A stretch of DNA of 64,000 nt from Asticcacaulis biprosthecium C19 (GCF_000204015.1 NZ_GL883080.1:578511-642510); one strand, 5' to 3'; numbered from the stretch's first letter, positions 8,384 to 17,742 are shown. Numbers and translations are program-made. Notes: generated by a model not told the origin, from the sequence alone.

Positions 8384-8914
8384 CTACCCCACCCATCCTT
8401 CACCATCCGGCACATCCTCCGGCGGTCGCAAATCGCGCGTCATAAACACCACATCCAGCCAGCGGCCAAACTTGAAACCGGCGCGGGGCAGGGTGCCCGT
8501 CACGGCAAAACCGCATGCGCGGTGCACACCGATCGACGGCCCATTCTCGCCGTCACCGATGACCGCAATCATGCTGTACAGGCCTCGCGCCGTGCACAAT
8601 TCGATCAACCGGTTGAGCAGCGCCTTGCCCAGCCCACGGCCGGAGGCATCCGGCGCCAGATAGATGCTGTCCTCGATACTGTACTTGTAACCCGGTCGCG
8701 TCCGGAACGGTGACGCGTAGGCATAACCGAGGATGCGGCCGTCTTCCTCCGCCAGGATATACGGCAGTCCCATGCCCTTGATCGTTCGAAACGACGCCAG
8801 CATCTCATCCTGCGACGGCGGTTCCAGCGCAAACGTCCCCGTCCCATGCAGCACATTGTGCGCATAGATGGCGGTGATCACCTCAAAATCCGCCTCAGTC
8901 GCGTCGCGTATCAT
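8384..8914 (-). CDS. GNAT N-acetyltransferase, phosphinothricin/methionine-sulfoximine type
   Basis: Acetyl-CoA-dependent N-acetyltransferase of about 176 residues. The opening MIRDATEADFEVITAIYAHN and the middle SIYLAPDASGRGLGKALLNRLIE (acetyl-CoA pyrophosphate loop GRGLGKA) are typical. IGVHRACGFAVTGTLPRAGFKFGRWLDVV is the characteristic end of the Pat/MnaT subgroup, which acetylates phosphinothricin, methionine sulfoximine or similar amino-acid analogues. I start at the ATG at 8912-8914, behind a GAGAG sequence; an upstream GTG at 8926 is in frame. It is separated from its right neighbour by a hairpin repeat. Confidence 0.85.
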   Translation of the reverse strand: MIRDATEADFEVITAIYAHNVLHGTGTFALEPPSQDEMLASFRTIKGMGLPYILAEEDGRILGYAYASPFRTRPGYKYSIEDSIYLAPDASGRGLGKALLNRLIELCTARGLYSMIAVIGDGENGPSIGVHRACGFAVTGTLPRAGFKFGRWLDVVFMTRDLRPPEDVPDGEGWVG

Positions 8915-9034
8915 GTTCACTCTCACCGATGGCGCCGACGCACTTACGTCCAGCCAAGCTTGGTTTCTACACGGACCACATGGACTTCTAGGTCAACGTG
9001 ACCCGCCGCGTAGCGGCAACTGAAGGCAAGGCGG

Positions 9035-9094
9035 TCCACAGATTACACAGATTAGGTTCGGCGCTTAATCTGTGAAATCTGTGTAATCTGTGGA
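9035..9094. repeat. Intergenic inverted repeat with 19-bp arms
   Basis: Left arm tccacagattacacagatt (9035-9053) is exactly complementary to the right arm at 9076-9094, with a 22-bp loop that itself contains a partial third copy (taatctgtga). It lies between the end of the peptidase gene and the start of the acetyltransferase gene, both on the minus strand. It could act as a transcription terminator or be a mobile palindromic repeat. No second copy was seen in the window. Confidence 0.8.
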
Positions 9095-9176
9095 TACCCT
9101 TAAAGATATTTCCGCTGCGCGGCGGGTTCGGAGAAGCCATGAAGTCCGTGTGAGGTCGTTGAAAATCCTCGCAGAA

Positions 9177-11441
9177 CTATGTTTTCGTCCAGCCCTTGTC
9201 CTGCGCCCAGATGGCGAAGGCATAGTCGAAGGCAATCTCCTTCAGGAAGTCAAACCGCCCCGAAGCCCCACCATGCCCGGCCTCCATATTGATCTTCAAC
9301 AACATCGGCGCGCCAGACGTCGACTTTTCGCGAAGCTTAGCAATCCACTTCATCGGCTCCCAATAGGTCACCCGCGGATCGCTCAAACCGCCTGTCGCCA
9401 GGACCGGCGGATAGGGCTTGGCTTCGATATTGTCGTACGGCGAATACGACACGATGTACTCGTAGGCCTGCTTGTCCTCGAGAGGATTACCCCATTCCGG
9501 CCATTCCGGCGGCGTCAACGGCAAGGACGTGTCGCTCATCGTGTTCAAAACATCAACGAACGGCACGGCGCCGATCACACCGGCCCACAACTCCGGCCGC
9601 ATATTGGCGATGGCGCCCATCAGCATCCCGCCGGCCGAACCGCCATAGGCCACCACCTTGCCGCGCGTGCCGTAGCCGGCGTCGCACAGGCTTTCGCAGG
9701 CGGCGATGAAATCGGTGAAGGTGTTCTTCTTCTTGTATTTGCGGCCATCCAGGAACCAGCCGTAGCCCTTTTCGGTCCCGCCGCGGATATGGGCAATGGC
9801 ATAGATCCAGCCGCGATTGACCAGGCTGAGCGAGCGGATCGAAAAGGTCGGGTCCATCGGAATGCCGTAGGAACCATAGCCGTAAAGCAAGAGGGGCGAG
9901 GAGCCGTCCAGCTTGGTACCGGCCTTCATCAGCACGGTCACTGGCACCTTTTCGCCATCGGGCGCCGTCGCATACAGGCGACGCGCGGTATAGTCGGCCG
10001 GATTGTGGCCCGACGGAATGACCTGGGTCTTCAGTAGCACCTTCTCGCGCGACTCCATATTGTAGCCAAAGGTCTGGCTGGGCGTGGTCGGCGAGGTATA
10101 GGCGTAGCGGATAATGTCGGTATCGTATTCGAACCCGCTGCCGGCCCCCAGCGAATAGGCCTCTTCATCGACCGAGATCGTATGTTCGGCCAGGTCAGAC
10201 TTGCGGGTGATGACGATCCGGGTATTGGCGTTTTCACGCTCGGTGCGGATCATGTGGCGCTTGGTGACCTCGGCGCTGGTGACATAGATGCCCGGACGAT
10301 GCGGCACAAACTCCTGCCACGTCGACCGCGCCGGCACGGCGGCCGTCGAAGTCATGATCTTGAAGTCGATGGCGTCATCGGCATTGGTGTAGACGATGAA
10401 ACGATCATCCCAGTGATCGAGGTCGTATTTCAGGCCCGGCGTGCGCGGTTCGACCACCACCGGCATGGCGGTAGGATCGCTGGCCGGGATCAGCCACGAT
10501 TCGCTCGTTTCATGGTCGCCGGCGCCTATGACGACAAAGGCTTCTGAACTGACCGCGCCGATGCTGATGAAGAAACCCTCGTCCTTTTCCTCGTAGATCA
10601 GGACGTCTTCGCCGCCGCGCGCCGGACGGCGGAACACCTTGGCGGGGCGGGAGTTCTCATCGCGCCAGATCCAGTAGATATATTGCGAATCCTTCGAAAA
10701 GACGAAGTCACCGGCACTGGAGGTAATCGGGTTGGGCAGGATCTCACCGGTCGCCAGGTCGCGGACCTGGATGGTGTAGTATTCCGAACCCTGCGTGTCC
10801 TCGCCCCAGGCATAAAGGGCGTGGTCGGAACTGTGCTGGGCGCCGGAGGCCTGGTAATAGTCGTGGCCTTTCGCGCGCTCATCCTCGTTGAGCAGGATGT
10901 ATTCCGCCGCCCGGGTCAAGTCGGTCGACGGCACACCGTCCAAGAAAGGTGTGGTCGACCTCGGCCGGCGCGCCAGGATCGGGTGCTGGCCACCCTTTTC
11001 GAAGCGCGAATAATATTCCCACGGCCCGTCCGGCGACGGCACCGAGGCGTCGTCCTCCTTGATGCGGCCCTTCATTTCCTCGAAAATCTGGGTCTGGAGG
11101 TCCTGGGTTGAGGCCAGCATGGCGGCGCTGTAGGCATTTTCCGCGATCAGGGCGGCCTTGACGTCGGCCTTGATCAGGCTGGGGTCGCGAAGTACGGCCT
11201 GCCAGTTATCGTCCTTCATCCAATGATAATCGTCGCTGCGCTTATAGCCCAACTGCTCGATTTCGAAGGGCTTTTTGGCAGGGGAGGGTGCTGTCGGCAG
11301 GGTGGTCTTCGGTTGAGGGGTCACAGGTGGGGCGGCTTTCTTGCTGGCGGGGTCAGGTGTGGCGGCAAAGCCAAACCCGGCGACAAAACTGGTCGCTACG
11401 GAGGTGAAAATGATGTTTCTACGATTCAAGTGGCTTTTCAT
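9177..11441 (-). CDS. ptrB: Oligopeptidase B / prolyl-oligopeptidase family (S9), exported
   Basis: Serine peptidase that cleaves short peptides, after basic residues if it is a true oligopeptidase B. I start at the ATG at 11439-11441 behind AGGTGA (754 aa). The N-terminus NRRNIIFTSVATSFVAGFGFAA resembles a twin-arginine signal. A Pro/Lys-rich linker follows, then a seven-bladed propeller region. The C-terminal alpha/beta hydrolase carries the nucleophile in YGGSAGGML (S602), the Asp in GGLSDPRVTYWEP and the His in MEAGHGGASGRF. Its upstream region is shared with the divergent trypsin-like protease gene. Confidence 0.88.
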   Translation of the reverse strand: MKSHLNRRNIIFTSVATSFVAGFGFAATPDPASKKAAPPVTPQPKTTLPTAPSPAKKPFEIEQLGYKRSDDYHWMKDDNWQAVLRDPSLIKADVKAALIAENAYSAAMLASTQDLQTQIFEEMKGRIKEDDASVPSPDGPWEYYSRFEKGGQHPILARRPRSTTPFLDGVPSTDLTRAAEYILLNEDERAKGHDYYQASGAQHSSDHALYAWGEDTQGSEYYTIQVRDLATGEILPNPITSSAGDFVFSKDSQYIYWIWRDENSRPAKVFRRPARGGEDVLIYEEKDEGFFISIGAVSSEAFVVIGAGDHETSESWLIPASDPTAMPVVVEPRTPGLKYDLDHWDDRFIVYTNADDAIDFKIMTSTAAVPARSTWQEFVPHRPGIYVTSAEVTKRHMIRTERENANTRIVITRKSDLAEHTISVDEEAYSLGAGSGFEYDTDIIRYAYTSPTTPSQTFGYNMESREKVLLKTQVIPSGHNPADYTARRLYATAPDGEKVPVTVLMKAGTKLDGSSPLLLYGYGSYGIPMDPTFSIRSLSLVNRGWIYAIAHIRGGTEKGYGWFLDGRKYKKKNTFTDFIAACESLCDAGYGTRGKVVAYGGSAGGMLMGAIANMRPELWAGVIGAVPFVDVLNTMSDTSLPLTPPEWPEWGNPLEDKQAYEYIVSYSPYDNIEAKPYPPVLATGGLSDPRVTYWEPMKWIAKLREKSTSGAPMLLKINMEAGHGGASGRFDFLKEIAFDYAFAIWAQDKGWTKT

Positions 11442-11565
11442 GAGGCCATTCACCTGACACATTAGGATTAGTCGAAAGACGCGGCAAGGATTGACCCATT
11501 CCCAATAAGCCGTCAAACAGGTTGTTGGGTCTGTTACGATTTTTCCCGGGGGAGAACGCGCCTCG

Positions 11566-12438
11566 ATGTTTGTTGACCTGACGGTAGACCTGATCGAGGC
11601 CACAGTGCAGCTCGATCAGCCGATCAATGAAGCCAAGCGGATGGTCGGCACAGGGTTCCTGGTCGAGGTGCCGCAGGCTGACGGTAAGACTCAGGTGGTC
11701 CTGGTCACCGCGGCCCACGTCTTCGAAAAGATGCCGGCGCCCGACGTCCGCGTCGGCTGGCGCTATCAGAACGCTCAGGGCGCCTGGTTGTATGAGCCGT
11801 CGACCATCAAGATTCGCACCGCCAATGGCCCGGCCTGGTTTCAGCATCCGACCCAGGACATCGCGGTCATCCCGGTCCAGGCACCGGAAAGCTTCAAGGA
11901 CCAGGCCATCCCGCAGTCCATGCTGGGCGACGAGACGACCTTCATCACCGAAAAGGTCAGGGCCGGCGAAGAAATGATGACGCTGGGCTACCCGCACGGC
12001 CTGTCGGCCAATGTGGCGGGCTTCCCGATTCTTCGCGCCGGCAAGGTGGCCTCTTACCCGCTGTCGCCCTCGACCTCGTATCCGACCTTCCTGATCGACC
12101 TGACGGCGGTGCCTGGCAATTCCGGTGGTCCGGTTTTCATGACCACAGCAGGCCCCAAGGGGAAAACCTTCGTTGCCGGCGTGCTGATCAAGCAGGTCGA
12201 GGACGACAATCAGCGCCTGGAGCTGGGCGTGGTCGCCGATGCGGTGTTCGTTCACCAGACGATCGAGATCATGCAAAGAGGGCAGGCGACGGGCGCCCTG
12301 TCTCAGCCGCGTCTGACTCCGGGCTTGCCGGCGCCGGTCAAGACGCCGGGCGGACCGACGACGGACACTCAGGACATGACCGACCGCAAGACCGACCCGG
12401 CCGGCCAGGCCGCCAAGCCCTCGGGAACGGTGAACTGA
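11566..12438 (+). CDS. Trypsin-like serine protease (290 aa)
   Basis: The chymotrypsin-fold triad can be read: His in LVTAAHVFEK (about residue 47), Asp in HPTQDIAVIPV (about 105), Ser in AVPGNSGGPVFM (about 186). No signal peptide or membrane segment is visible at the chosen ATG, which follows GGGGGAG; the protein may be cytoplasmic or exported by another route. A Pro/Thr-rich, low-complexity tail of about 45 residues follows the protease domain. No PDZ domain is present, so it is not a DegP-type enzyme. It is transcribed divergently from oligopeptidase B and converges on the small membrane protein gene, with 4 bp between the stops. Confidence 0.85.
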   Translation: MFVDLTVDLIEATVQLDQPINEAKRMVGTGFLVEVPQADGKTQVVLVTAAHVFEKMPAPDVRVGWRYQNAQGAWLYEPSTIKIRTANGPAWFQHPTQDIAVIPVQAPESFKDQAIPQSMLGDETTFITEKVRAGEEMMTLGYPHGLSANVAGFPILRAGKVASYPLSPSTSYPTFLIDLTAVPGNSGGPVFMTTAGPKGKTFVAGVLIKQVEDDNQRLELGVVADAVFVHQTIEIMQRGQATGALSQPRLTPGLPAPVKTPGGPTTDTQDMTDRKTDPAGQAAKPSGTVN

Positions 12439-12442
12439 GGCA

Positions 12443-12856
12443 CTACCTCACGGCTGCGACACCCGGAATTTGCGTCACCGCAGCAAGAAACTCTTCTGCG
12501 TCGGAATTAAGCTGCGACTGGCTGGCCGGGAAAAGCCCTTTGCCCTTGTAGAAGGCCGCCGACACCGGTGCGCTGGCGCCATAGCGGGTGATATTGACCT
12601 CGCGGTTTTCGTCGCGCAGCAGGATGACCAGGTTGTCCGCCGATCCCTGAGAATTGGCGATGCCCAGTTTTTCGGCGACGGCAAACTTGCGCACCTTCTC
12701 CGCGAACTCGGCCTCGGCCTGGGGGGCAACAGTCAGAGTCACCGTCCGCACCGGCATGATGACCTCGCGCCGCGGATTGTTCAGCGTAACATACGCAACG
12801 CCACAGGCCGCAATGGCGGCCACCGCTATCAGGGTCTTCTTGAATCGAAACCGCAT
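12443..12856 (-). CDS. Small membrane-anchored protein of unknown function (137 aa)
   Basis: I start at the ATG at 12854-12856, preceded by a strong AGGAGGT that overlaps the stop of the acyl-CoA dehydrogenase gene. One N-terminal membrane helix (KKTLIAVAAIAACGVAYVTL) anchors a periplasmic domain of about 100 residues, predicted mixed alpha/beta, ending FLAAVTQIPGVAAVR. No family is recognised. It is 8 bp downstream of dmdC and very probably co-transcribed with it. Confidence 0.7.
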   Translation of the reverse strand: MRFRFKKTLIAVAAIAACGVAYVTLNNPRREVIMPVRTVTLTVAPQAEAEFAEKVRKFAVAEKLGIANSQGSADNLVILLRDENREVNITRYGASAPVSAAFYKGKGLFPASQSQLNSDAEEFLAAVTQIPGVAAVR

Positions 12857-12864
12857 GCCACCTC

Positions 12865-14619
12865 CTAGTCGAAGGCGAGGTTTAGGCCGTCCAGAGGCGC
12901 AAATCCAGCCTTGATCGCCGCCAGATGCGCCGAAGCGTGCGGCAGCACATTGGCAAAATAGACCTGCATCAGCTTGACCCGATCGGCCAGCCACGCCACG
13001 TCACCCTCAGCCGACCTGGCAGCGACCGCGCCCTTCAAAAGCATCCAGCCGCCGATGACGTCACCGGCCAGTTGCAGATAGGTCGTCGCCCCCGTGGCGA
13101 CGTCCAGCGGCGCCGCCGTCTTCTGAGCGAGGAGGTGCTCGGTCGCCGCCATGAAGGCGTCGAGGGCCTCCTCAAGCACCTTGGCTTCCTTCGAGAAATC
13201 CAGAATTCCAAATTTCAGGAAATGTACGATGTCGCCGGCCAATTCCATGGCCGCCATGCCGTCGGACCCGAGCTTGCGGCCGACCAAGTCGGCGGCCTGG
13301 ATCCCGTTGGTTCCTTCATAGATGGGAGCGATCCGCGCATCGCGGTAGTATTGTGCCGCGCCGGTCTCTTCGATAAAGCCCATGCCGCCGTGGACCTGGA
13401 CGCCCAGCGAGGCGACCTCAACCCCGACATCGGTCGACCAGGCCTTGGCGATCGGTACCAGAAAATCCTCGCGCCGCTTGGCACGCAGGCGTTCATCCTC
13501 GTCTTCGGCGACCTTGCCCTGATCTATCGCGGCTGCCGTCAAGAAGCAGATGGCCCGCGCCGCCTCGGTCTTGGCCTTCATCTTCGCCAGCATCAGCCGG
13601 ACATCGGGGTGATCATAGATGGCGGCGCCGTCCTGGCCGGTGATCAAAGACCTGCCCTGTTTGCGGTCCTTGGCGTAGGTCACCGCCTGCTGCCAGGCGG
13701 CTTCGGCGACGCCAACCCCTTGAAACCCAACAGCTAATCGGGCGGCATTCATCATGGTGAACATGGCGGCCAGCCCGCCGTGCGGTGGTCCGATCAGTTC
13801 GCCTTGCGCACCTTCGAAGGCCATCACGCAGGTAGGAGAGGCGTGGATACCCAGCTTGTGCTCCAGGCCCACACATTTGACACGGTTGCGTTCGCCGGGT
13901 TGACCATCGCTGCCCACCAGGAACTTCGGACACAAGAACAAGGAGATGCCGCGCGTGCCCTTCGGCGCGTCGGGCAATCGCGCCAGCACGAGGTGGACGA
14001 TATTCTCCGCCCCACCGTGCTCGCCCCAGGTAATGAAGATCTTCTGGCCGTGAATGGCATAGGTGCCGTCGCCGTTTGGCTCGGCCCTGGCCGCAAGGGC
14101 CGCCAGGTCGGACCCCGCTTGGGGCTCGGTCAGGTTCATGGTGCCGGCCCATTCCCCCGAAATAAGCCTTGGAAGATACAGGTCTTTCTGCGCCTGGGTG
14201 CCATGGGCGTGAACGGCTTCAATGGCGCCCTGGCTAAGGGTGGGCAGTAGAGTAAAGGCCATGTTGGCGCCATTGAACATGTCGAAACAGGCCTGTTCCA
14301 ACGTCTTCGGCATGCCTTGCCCGCCGTAGGCGGGATCAGCCGCCACGCCGTACCAGCCGCCACCAGCATAGGCCTTGATCGCATCGAGGAAACCCGGTGC
14401 CACGGTTACCTGGTCGCCGTCCAGCTTGCTGCCATGGTCATCGCCCACCCGGTTCAGCGGCGCCAGCACCTCGCCGGCCAACTGTGCGGCGGCCTCCAGC
14501 ACGGCATCGCGCAGATCCCCGTCGACATCGGGAAAGGCCGCCGTCCCGTACAGCTTGGGTTGATCGACAACATGGTCGAGGCAAAAGGCGATATCCTTGA
14601 TGGCGGGGCGATAGGTCAT
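12865..14619 (-). CDS. dmdC: Acyl-CoA dehydrogenase, DmdC-like (584 aa)
   Basis: Flavoprotein dehydrogenase for short or branched acyl-CoA thioesters. DmdC oxidises 3-methylmercaptopropionyl-CoA in dimethylsulfoniopropionate breakdown, but many members of this family act on other acyl-CoAs. Family marks are the opening YRPAIKDIAFCLDHV, GGWYGVAADPAYGGQGMPKTL, the FAD region MNLTEPQAGSDLAAL, GQKIFITWGEH, and the catalytic-Glu segment IAPIYEGTNGIQAADL. The length of about 585 aa, with an extra C-terminal helical domain, matches DmdC rather than the 380-aa mitochondrial-type enzymes. No other dmd genes are nearby, so the substrate is open. Confidence 0.85.
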   Translation of the reverse strand: MTYRPAIKDIAFCLDHVVDQPKLYGTAAFPDVDGDLRDAVLEAAAQLAGEVLAPLNRVGDDHGSKLDGDQVTVAPGFLDAIKAYAGGGWYGVAADPAYGGQGMPKTLEQACFDMFNGANMAFTLLPTLSQGAIEAVHAHGTQAQKDLYLPRLISGEWAGTMNLTEPQAGSDLAALAARAEPNGDGTYAIHGQKIFITWGEHGGAENIVHLVLARLPDAPKGTRGISLFLCPKFLVGSDGQPGERNRVKCVGLEHKLGIHASPTCVMAFEGAQGELIGPPHGGLAAMFTMMNAARLAVGFQGVGVAEAAWQQAVTYAKDRKQGRSLITGQDGAAIYDHPDVRLMLAKMKAKTEAARAICFLTAAAIDQGKVAEDEDERLRAKRREDFLVPIAKAWSTDVGVEVASLGVQVHGGMGFIEETGAAQYYRDARIAPIYEGTNGIQAADLVGRKLGSDGMAAMELAGDIVHFLKFGILDFSKEAKVLEEALDAFMAATEHLLAQKTAAPLDVATGATTYLQLAGDVIGGWMLLKGAVAARSAEGDVAWLADRVKLMQVYFANVLPHASAHLAAIKAGFAPLDGLNLAFD

Positions 14620-14792
14620 GTGGTTTTCCTCTGGCCCAATAGGTAACCCCGGTCGCCGCGGGTGGCAAGAATAATTTACGTGAACGTCAACTTGCGGAAA
14701 CTGAAATGGTTTTGATTACATATCTTTCCGGGTGACGCGGGGACGGCCTGTGCTATATATCGCGCCTTCCCGAACCGCCGGAGACCTGGCTG

Positions 14793-16049
14793 ATGTCTGA
14801 CTCCCCGCTGACAACCACGTCCTACAATGCTTACAGCCGCTGGCTGCACTGGATCCTGGCCTTCCTGATCCTGTTCATGATCTTCCTGGGCTGGAGCCTG
14901 GAGGACCAGGACACTCTGAGACGGACCCGCTTCGACCTGCACAAGTCCGTCGGCATGCTGATTCTGTTGCTCAGCTTCGTCCGTATCGGGGTGCGCCTGG
15001 CCTACAAGGCCCCGCCTGAACCGCCCATGCCGCGCTGGCAGGCCTTGGCCGCCAAGGCGCTGCACATTGGCTTCTACGTTGTGATGATCGGCATGCCCCT
15101 GTCGGGCTGGCTGCTGGTCTCGACCAATGTGCGGCCGATCCCCTTCTTTGGCCTGTTCGACTGGCCGCACCTGCCGGTCCCGAAGACCGAGGCGCTGCAT
15201 GAGTTTTTCGAGGAGGGCCACCACCTCATCGCCAAGCTGATCATCTACGGCATGGTGCCGTTGCATGTCCTGGCGGCTCTGAAGCATCAGTTCGTCGACA
15301 AGGACACGGTGATGCAGCACATGGTGCCGGGTCTGACTCCGAAGCCGATCCTGAACTGGCGCTGGATCCTGCCGGTCGGTATAATCGTGGCGGCCTTCGT
15401 GCTCGGGCGGTTCGCATTTCTGGGCAAGCCCGTCGAAAAACCAGCCCCGCCACCAACCTCAACAGCTTCTACGGCATCAACGGCACCGGCCGAAGCCTCT
15501 GCCACGGCTTCGCAAGCGAGCGCTTCCGAAACCAGCTCGGTCAGCGAAAAAGTCACCAGTTGGACAGTTGACAAGGCGGCCAGTTCCATCCGCTTTGCGA
15601 CCAGCCTGGAAGGCGATGCGATCAATGGCAGCTTCGGCGGCTATTCAGCGCGCATCGACTTCGACCCGGAGCAACTGGACAAGTCCCGCGTCAAGGTGAC
15701 CATCGACCTGGCATCGGCCACCACCGGCAACAGCGACTATGACGGCACCATGAAGGGACCGGATTTCTTCAATGTCCCTGCCTCGCCAAAGGCGGAGTTC
15801 GAGGCCAAATCCTTCACGCGCAAGGACGCCACGCGCTACGTTGCCCACGGCACGCTGAAACTGCGTGGGGTGTCGAAAAAGATCGACTTGCCATTCACCT
15901 TGACGATCAAAAACGGCGTGGCGGATATGACCGCCTCGGTGGATATCGATCGCACGGCCTATGGCGTCGGCGCCGGTGCGTACGCCGGTACCGATGCTGT
16001 TCCCGCCAAGGTGCCCGTCACCATCAAGCTGCGGGCCCGCGCGGCATGA
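14793..16049 (+). CDS. Cytochrome b561 - YceI fusion protein (418 aa)
   Basis: Residues 1-210 form a four-helix cytochrome b561 with His pairs for two b hemes: RWLHWILAF, DLHKSVGML, KALHIGFYVV and GMVPLHVLAALKHQ. After a fifth membrane helix (about 190-210) a Ser/Thr/Ala-rich linker (about 218-252) leads to a YceI-like lipocalin-type domain (about 255-418: WTVDKAASSIRF, GSFGGYSARIDFDPEQL, DFFNVPASPKAEFEA). YceI domains bind isoprenoid lipids, possibly quinones, so the fusion may couple quinol electrons to the periplasm. The 3' end overlaps tsaC by 4 bp (ATGA). Confidence 0.9.
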   Translation: MSDSPLTTTSYNAYSRWLHWILAFLILFMIFLGWSLEDQDTLRRTRFDLHKSVGMLILLLSFVRIGVRLAYKAPPEPPMPRWQALAAKALHIGFYVVMIGMPLSGWLLVSTNVRPIPFFGLFDWPHLPVPKTEALHEFFEEGHHLIAKLIIYGMVPLHVLAALKHQFVDKDTVMQHMVPGLTPKPILNWRWILPVGIIVAAFVLGRFAFLGKPVEKPAPPPTSTASTASTAPAEASATASQASASETSSVSEKVTSWTVDKAASSIRFATSLEGDAINGSFGGYSARIDFDPEQLDKSRVKVTIDLASATTGNSDYDGTMKGPDFFNVPASPKAEFEAKSFTRKDATRYVAHGTLKLRGVSKKIDLPFTLTIKNGVADMTASVDIDRTAYGVGAGAYAGTDAVPAKVPVTIKLRARAA

Positions 16050-16960
16050 CGGTTGCCGCCGCTATAGCGGCGCTGCGCAACGGTGACCTGATCCACCTGC
16101 CGACCGAGACCGTCTATGGTCTGGGTGCGCGTGCCGATGATCCGGCCGCTGTGGTCAAGGTCTTTGAAGCCAAGGGCCGGCCGCGGTTTAACCCGCTGAT
16201 CGTCCACATCGGTTCGGTCGAATCCGCCGCAGCGATCGGCGTCATGGATGAGCGCGCGCTCGCGCTCGCCGATACCTTTTGGCCTGGCCCCCTGACCCTG
16301 GTCGTGCCAGTGCGCGATACGGTGGCCGCCTGCGACCTGGCGCGGGCAGGTCTGGACAGTGTCGCCCTGCGGCTGCCGTCCCATCCGCTGGCCCTGGAGG
16401 TCCTGCGCGGCTTCGGCGGCGGGGTCGTGGCGCCTTCGGCCAACCGTTCGGGCCGGCCCAGCCCGACAACCCAGGCCGACTCGCTCGAAGAGACAGGTAC
16501 GTCTGTGGCGGTATCGCTGGATGGAGGCGCCTGTCAGGTCGGCGTCGAATCCACCGTTGTCAGTTTGTTGGGTGACGCGCGCTATCTGCGCGCCGGCGCG
16601 GTCACCCGCGCCCAGATCGAAGCCGTCATTGGCCCGTTAGCGGCTGACGATACCGAGGGGCATCGCTCACCGGGGCGCCTCAGCCTGCACTATGCACCCG
16701 ACGCGCCGGTACACATCAATATGGAAACGCCTCCGCTGGGCGCGGCCTATCTTGCCTTTGGTCCGACCGATTACGCCGGCCCGGTCATTCAGCTGAGCGC
16801 CAACCGCGACCCGGCCGAAGCCGCCGCCAATCTGTTCAGCGGCCTTCGCGAAGCCGACCGCCTGAATCCGGTTTGTATTGCGATCGCGCCAATCCCCGGG
16901 GACGGTATCGGCGAAGCTATCAACGACCGTATCCGCCGCGCCGCCGGGTTTATCGGCTAA
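16046..16960 (+). CDS. tsaC: L-threonylcarbamoyladenylate synthase (TsaC/Sua5)
   Basis: Makes threonylcarbamoyl-AMP from threonine, bicarbonate and ATP for the t6A37 modification of ANN-decoding tRNAs. It has the YrdC domain (LPTETVYGLGARADDPAAV, KGRPRFNPLIVHI, FWPGPLTLVV, VALRLPSHPLA, APSANRSGRPSPTT) and a C-terminal Sua5 domain (SPGRLSLHYAP onward), so it is the longer Sua5-type form (304 aa). The ATG overlaps the end of the cytochrome b561-YceI gene. Its 3' end overlaps the convergent yaaA gene by 3 bp. Confidence 0.95.
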   Translation: MTVAAAIAALRNGDLIHLPTETVYGLGARADDPAAVVKVFEAKGRPRFNPLIVHIGSVESAAAIGVMDERALALADTFWPGPLTLVVPVRDTVAACDLARAGLDSVALRLPSHPLALEVLRGFGGGVVAPSANRSGRPSPTTQADSLEETGTSVAVSLDGGACQVGVESTVVSLLGDARYLRAGAVTRAQIEAVIGPLAADDTEGHRSPGRLSLHYAPDAPVHINMETPPLGAAYLAFGPTDYAGPVIQLSANRDPAEAAANLFSGLREADRLNPVCIAIAPIPGDGIGEAINDRIRRAAGFIG

Positions 16961-17742
16961 GCCTCTTCCTTCTGCTTTGCAGTGACGGCCTCTGGCTGGG
17001 GGCGGGTAAACACCCAGTCGTCGCCCGTGGTCAGGTCGGCGCGGAACGTATAGCCGGCCACCTTGAAGTCTTTCAGGCCTTCCGGACGATCGATGCGATG
17101 ATCGATCATATAGCGCGCCATCAAGCCGCGCGCTTTCTTGGCGAAGAAGGAGACGATCTTGGCCTGGTTGCCCTTGATCTCCAGGAAGCGCGGGCTGACC
17201 ACCGGGGCCTTCAAAGCCTTGGTCAGGGCAGCGCGTGAATATTCGGTGCTGGCCAGGTTGACGACCGTATCACCGTTCAATTCGGTCTTCAGCGATTTCG
17301 CAATCGTGTCGCCCCAGAATTCGTACAGCGAATGGGCACGGCCGGTCTTCAACTGCGATCCCATCTCCAGCCGGTACGGCCGGATACGGTCCAGCGGCTT
17401 CAGCACCCCGTACAGTCCCGACAGGATACGCAGATGATCCTGCGCCCAATCGATGCCGGAGGCATCCAGGGTACGCGCTTCCAGCCCGACATAGACATCA
17501 CCATCGAACAGGAAGGCGGCGCTCATCGCCGCCTGATCCTCGAAACCCTGAAACCGCTGATAATTCAATTCGCTCAGCGCCTTGGAGATATCCATCAACT
17601 CGCCGATGGCCTTTGGCTTCAAACGTTTCAGGCTCTTCAGCAGCTTGGCAGTTGCCTCAGGAAAGCGCGGTTCGGTGCCGGCAGGTGCGCCTTCGTGCGG
17701 CGTGGAGTCGAGCGATTTGGCGGGAGAAATAAGGGTCAACAT
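16957..17742 (-). CDS. yaaA: Peroxide stress protein YaaA (DUF328)
   Basis: The family lowers intracellular free iron and DNA damage during hydrogen peroxide stress. I start at the ATG at 17740-17742 (261 aa), which gives the canonical N-terminus MLTLISPAKSLD. Further family segments are DISKALSELNYQRFQGF, ILSGLYGVLKPLDRIRPYRLEMGSQL and the late FFAKKARGLMARYMIDHRI. The longer upstream frame (to 17934) is not conserved in character and was rejected. The stop codons of yaaA and tsaC overlap in convergent orientation. Confidence 0.93.
   Translation of the reverse strand: MLTLISPAKSLDSTPHEGAPAGTEPRFPEATAKLLKSLKRLKPKAIGELMDISKALSELNYQRFQGFEDQAAMSAAFLFDGDVYVGLEARTLDASGIDWAQDHLRILSGLYGVLKPLDRIRPYRLEMGSQLKTGRAHSLYEFWGDTIAKSLKTELNGDTVVNLASTEYSRAALTKALKAPVVSPRFLEIKGNQAKIVSFFAKKARGLMARYMIDHRIDRPEGLKDFKVAGYTFRADLTTGDDWVFTRPQPEAVTAKQKEEA

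Noticed and set aside
11442-11603. 54-residue N-terminal extension of oligopeptidase B
   Set aside because: It precedes a good Tat-like signal peptide and overlaps the start of the divergent protease gene; AGGTGA supports the internal ATG.
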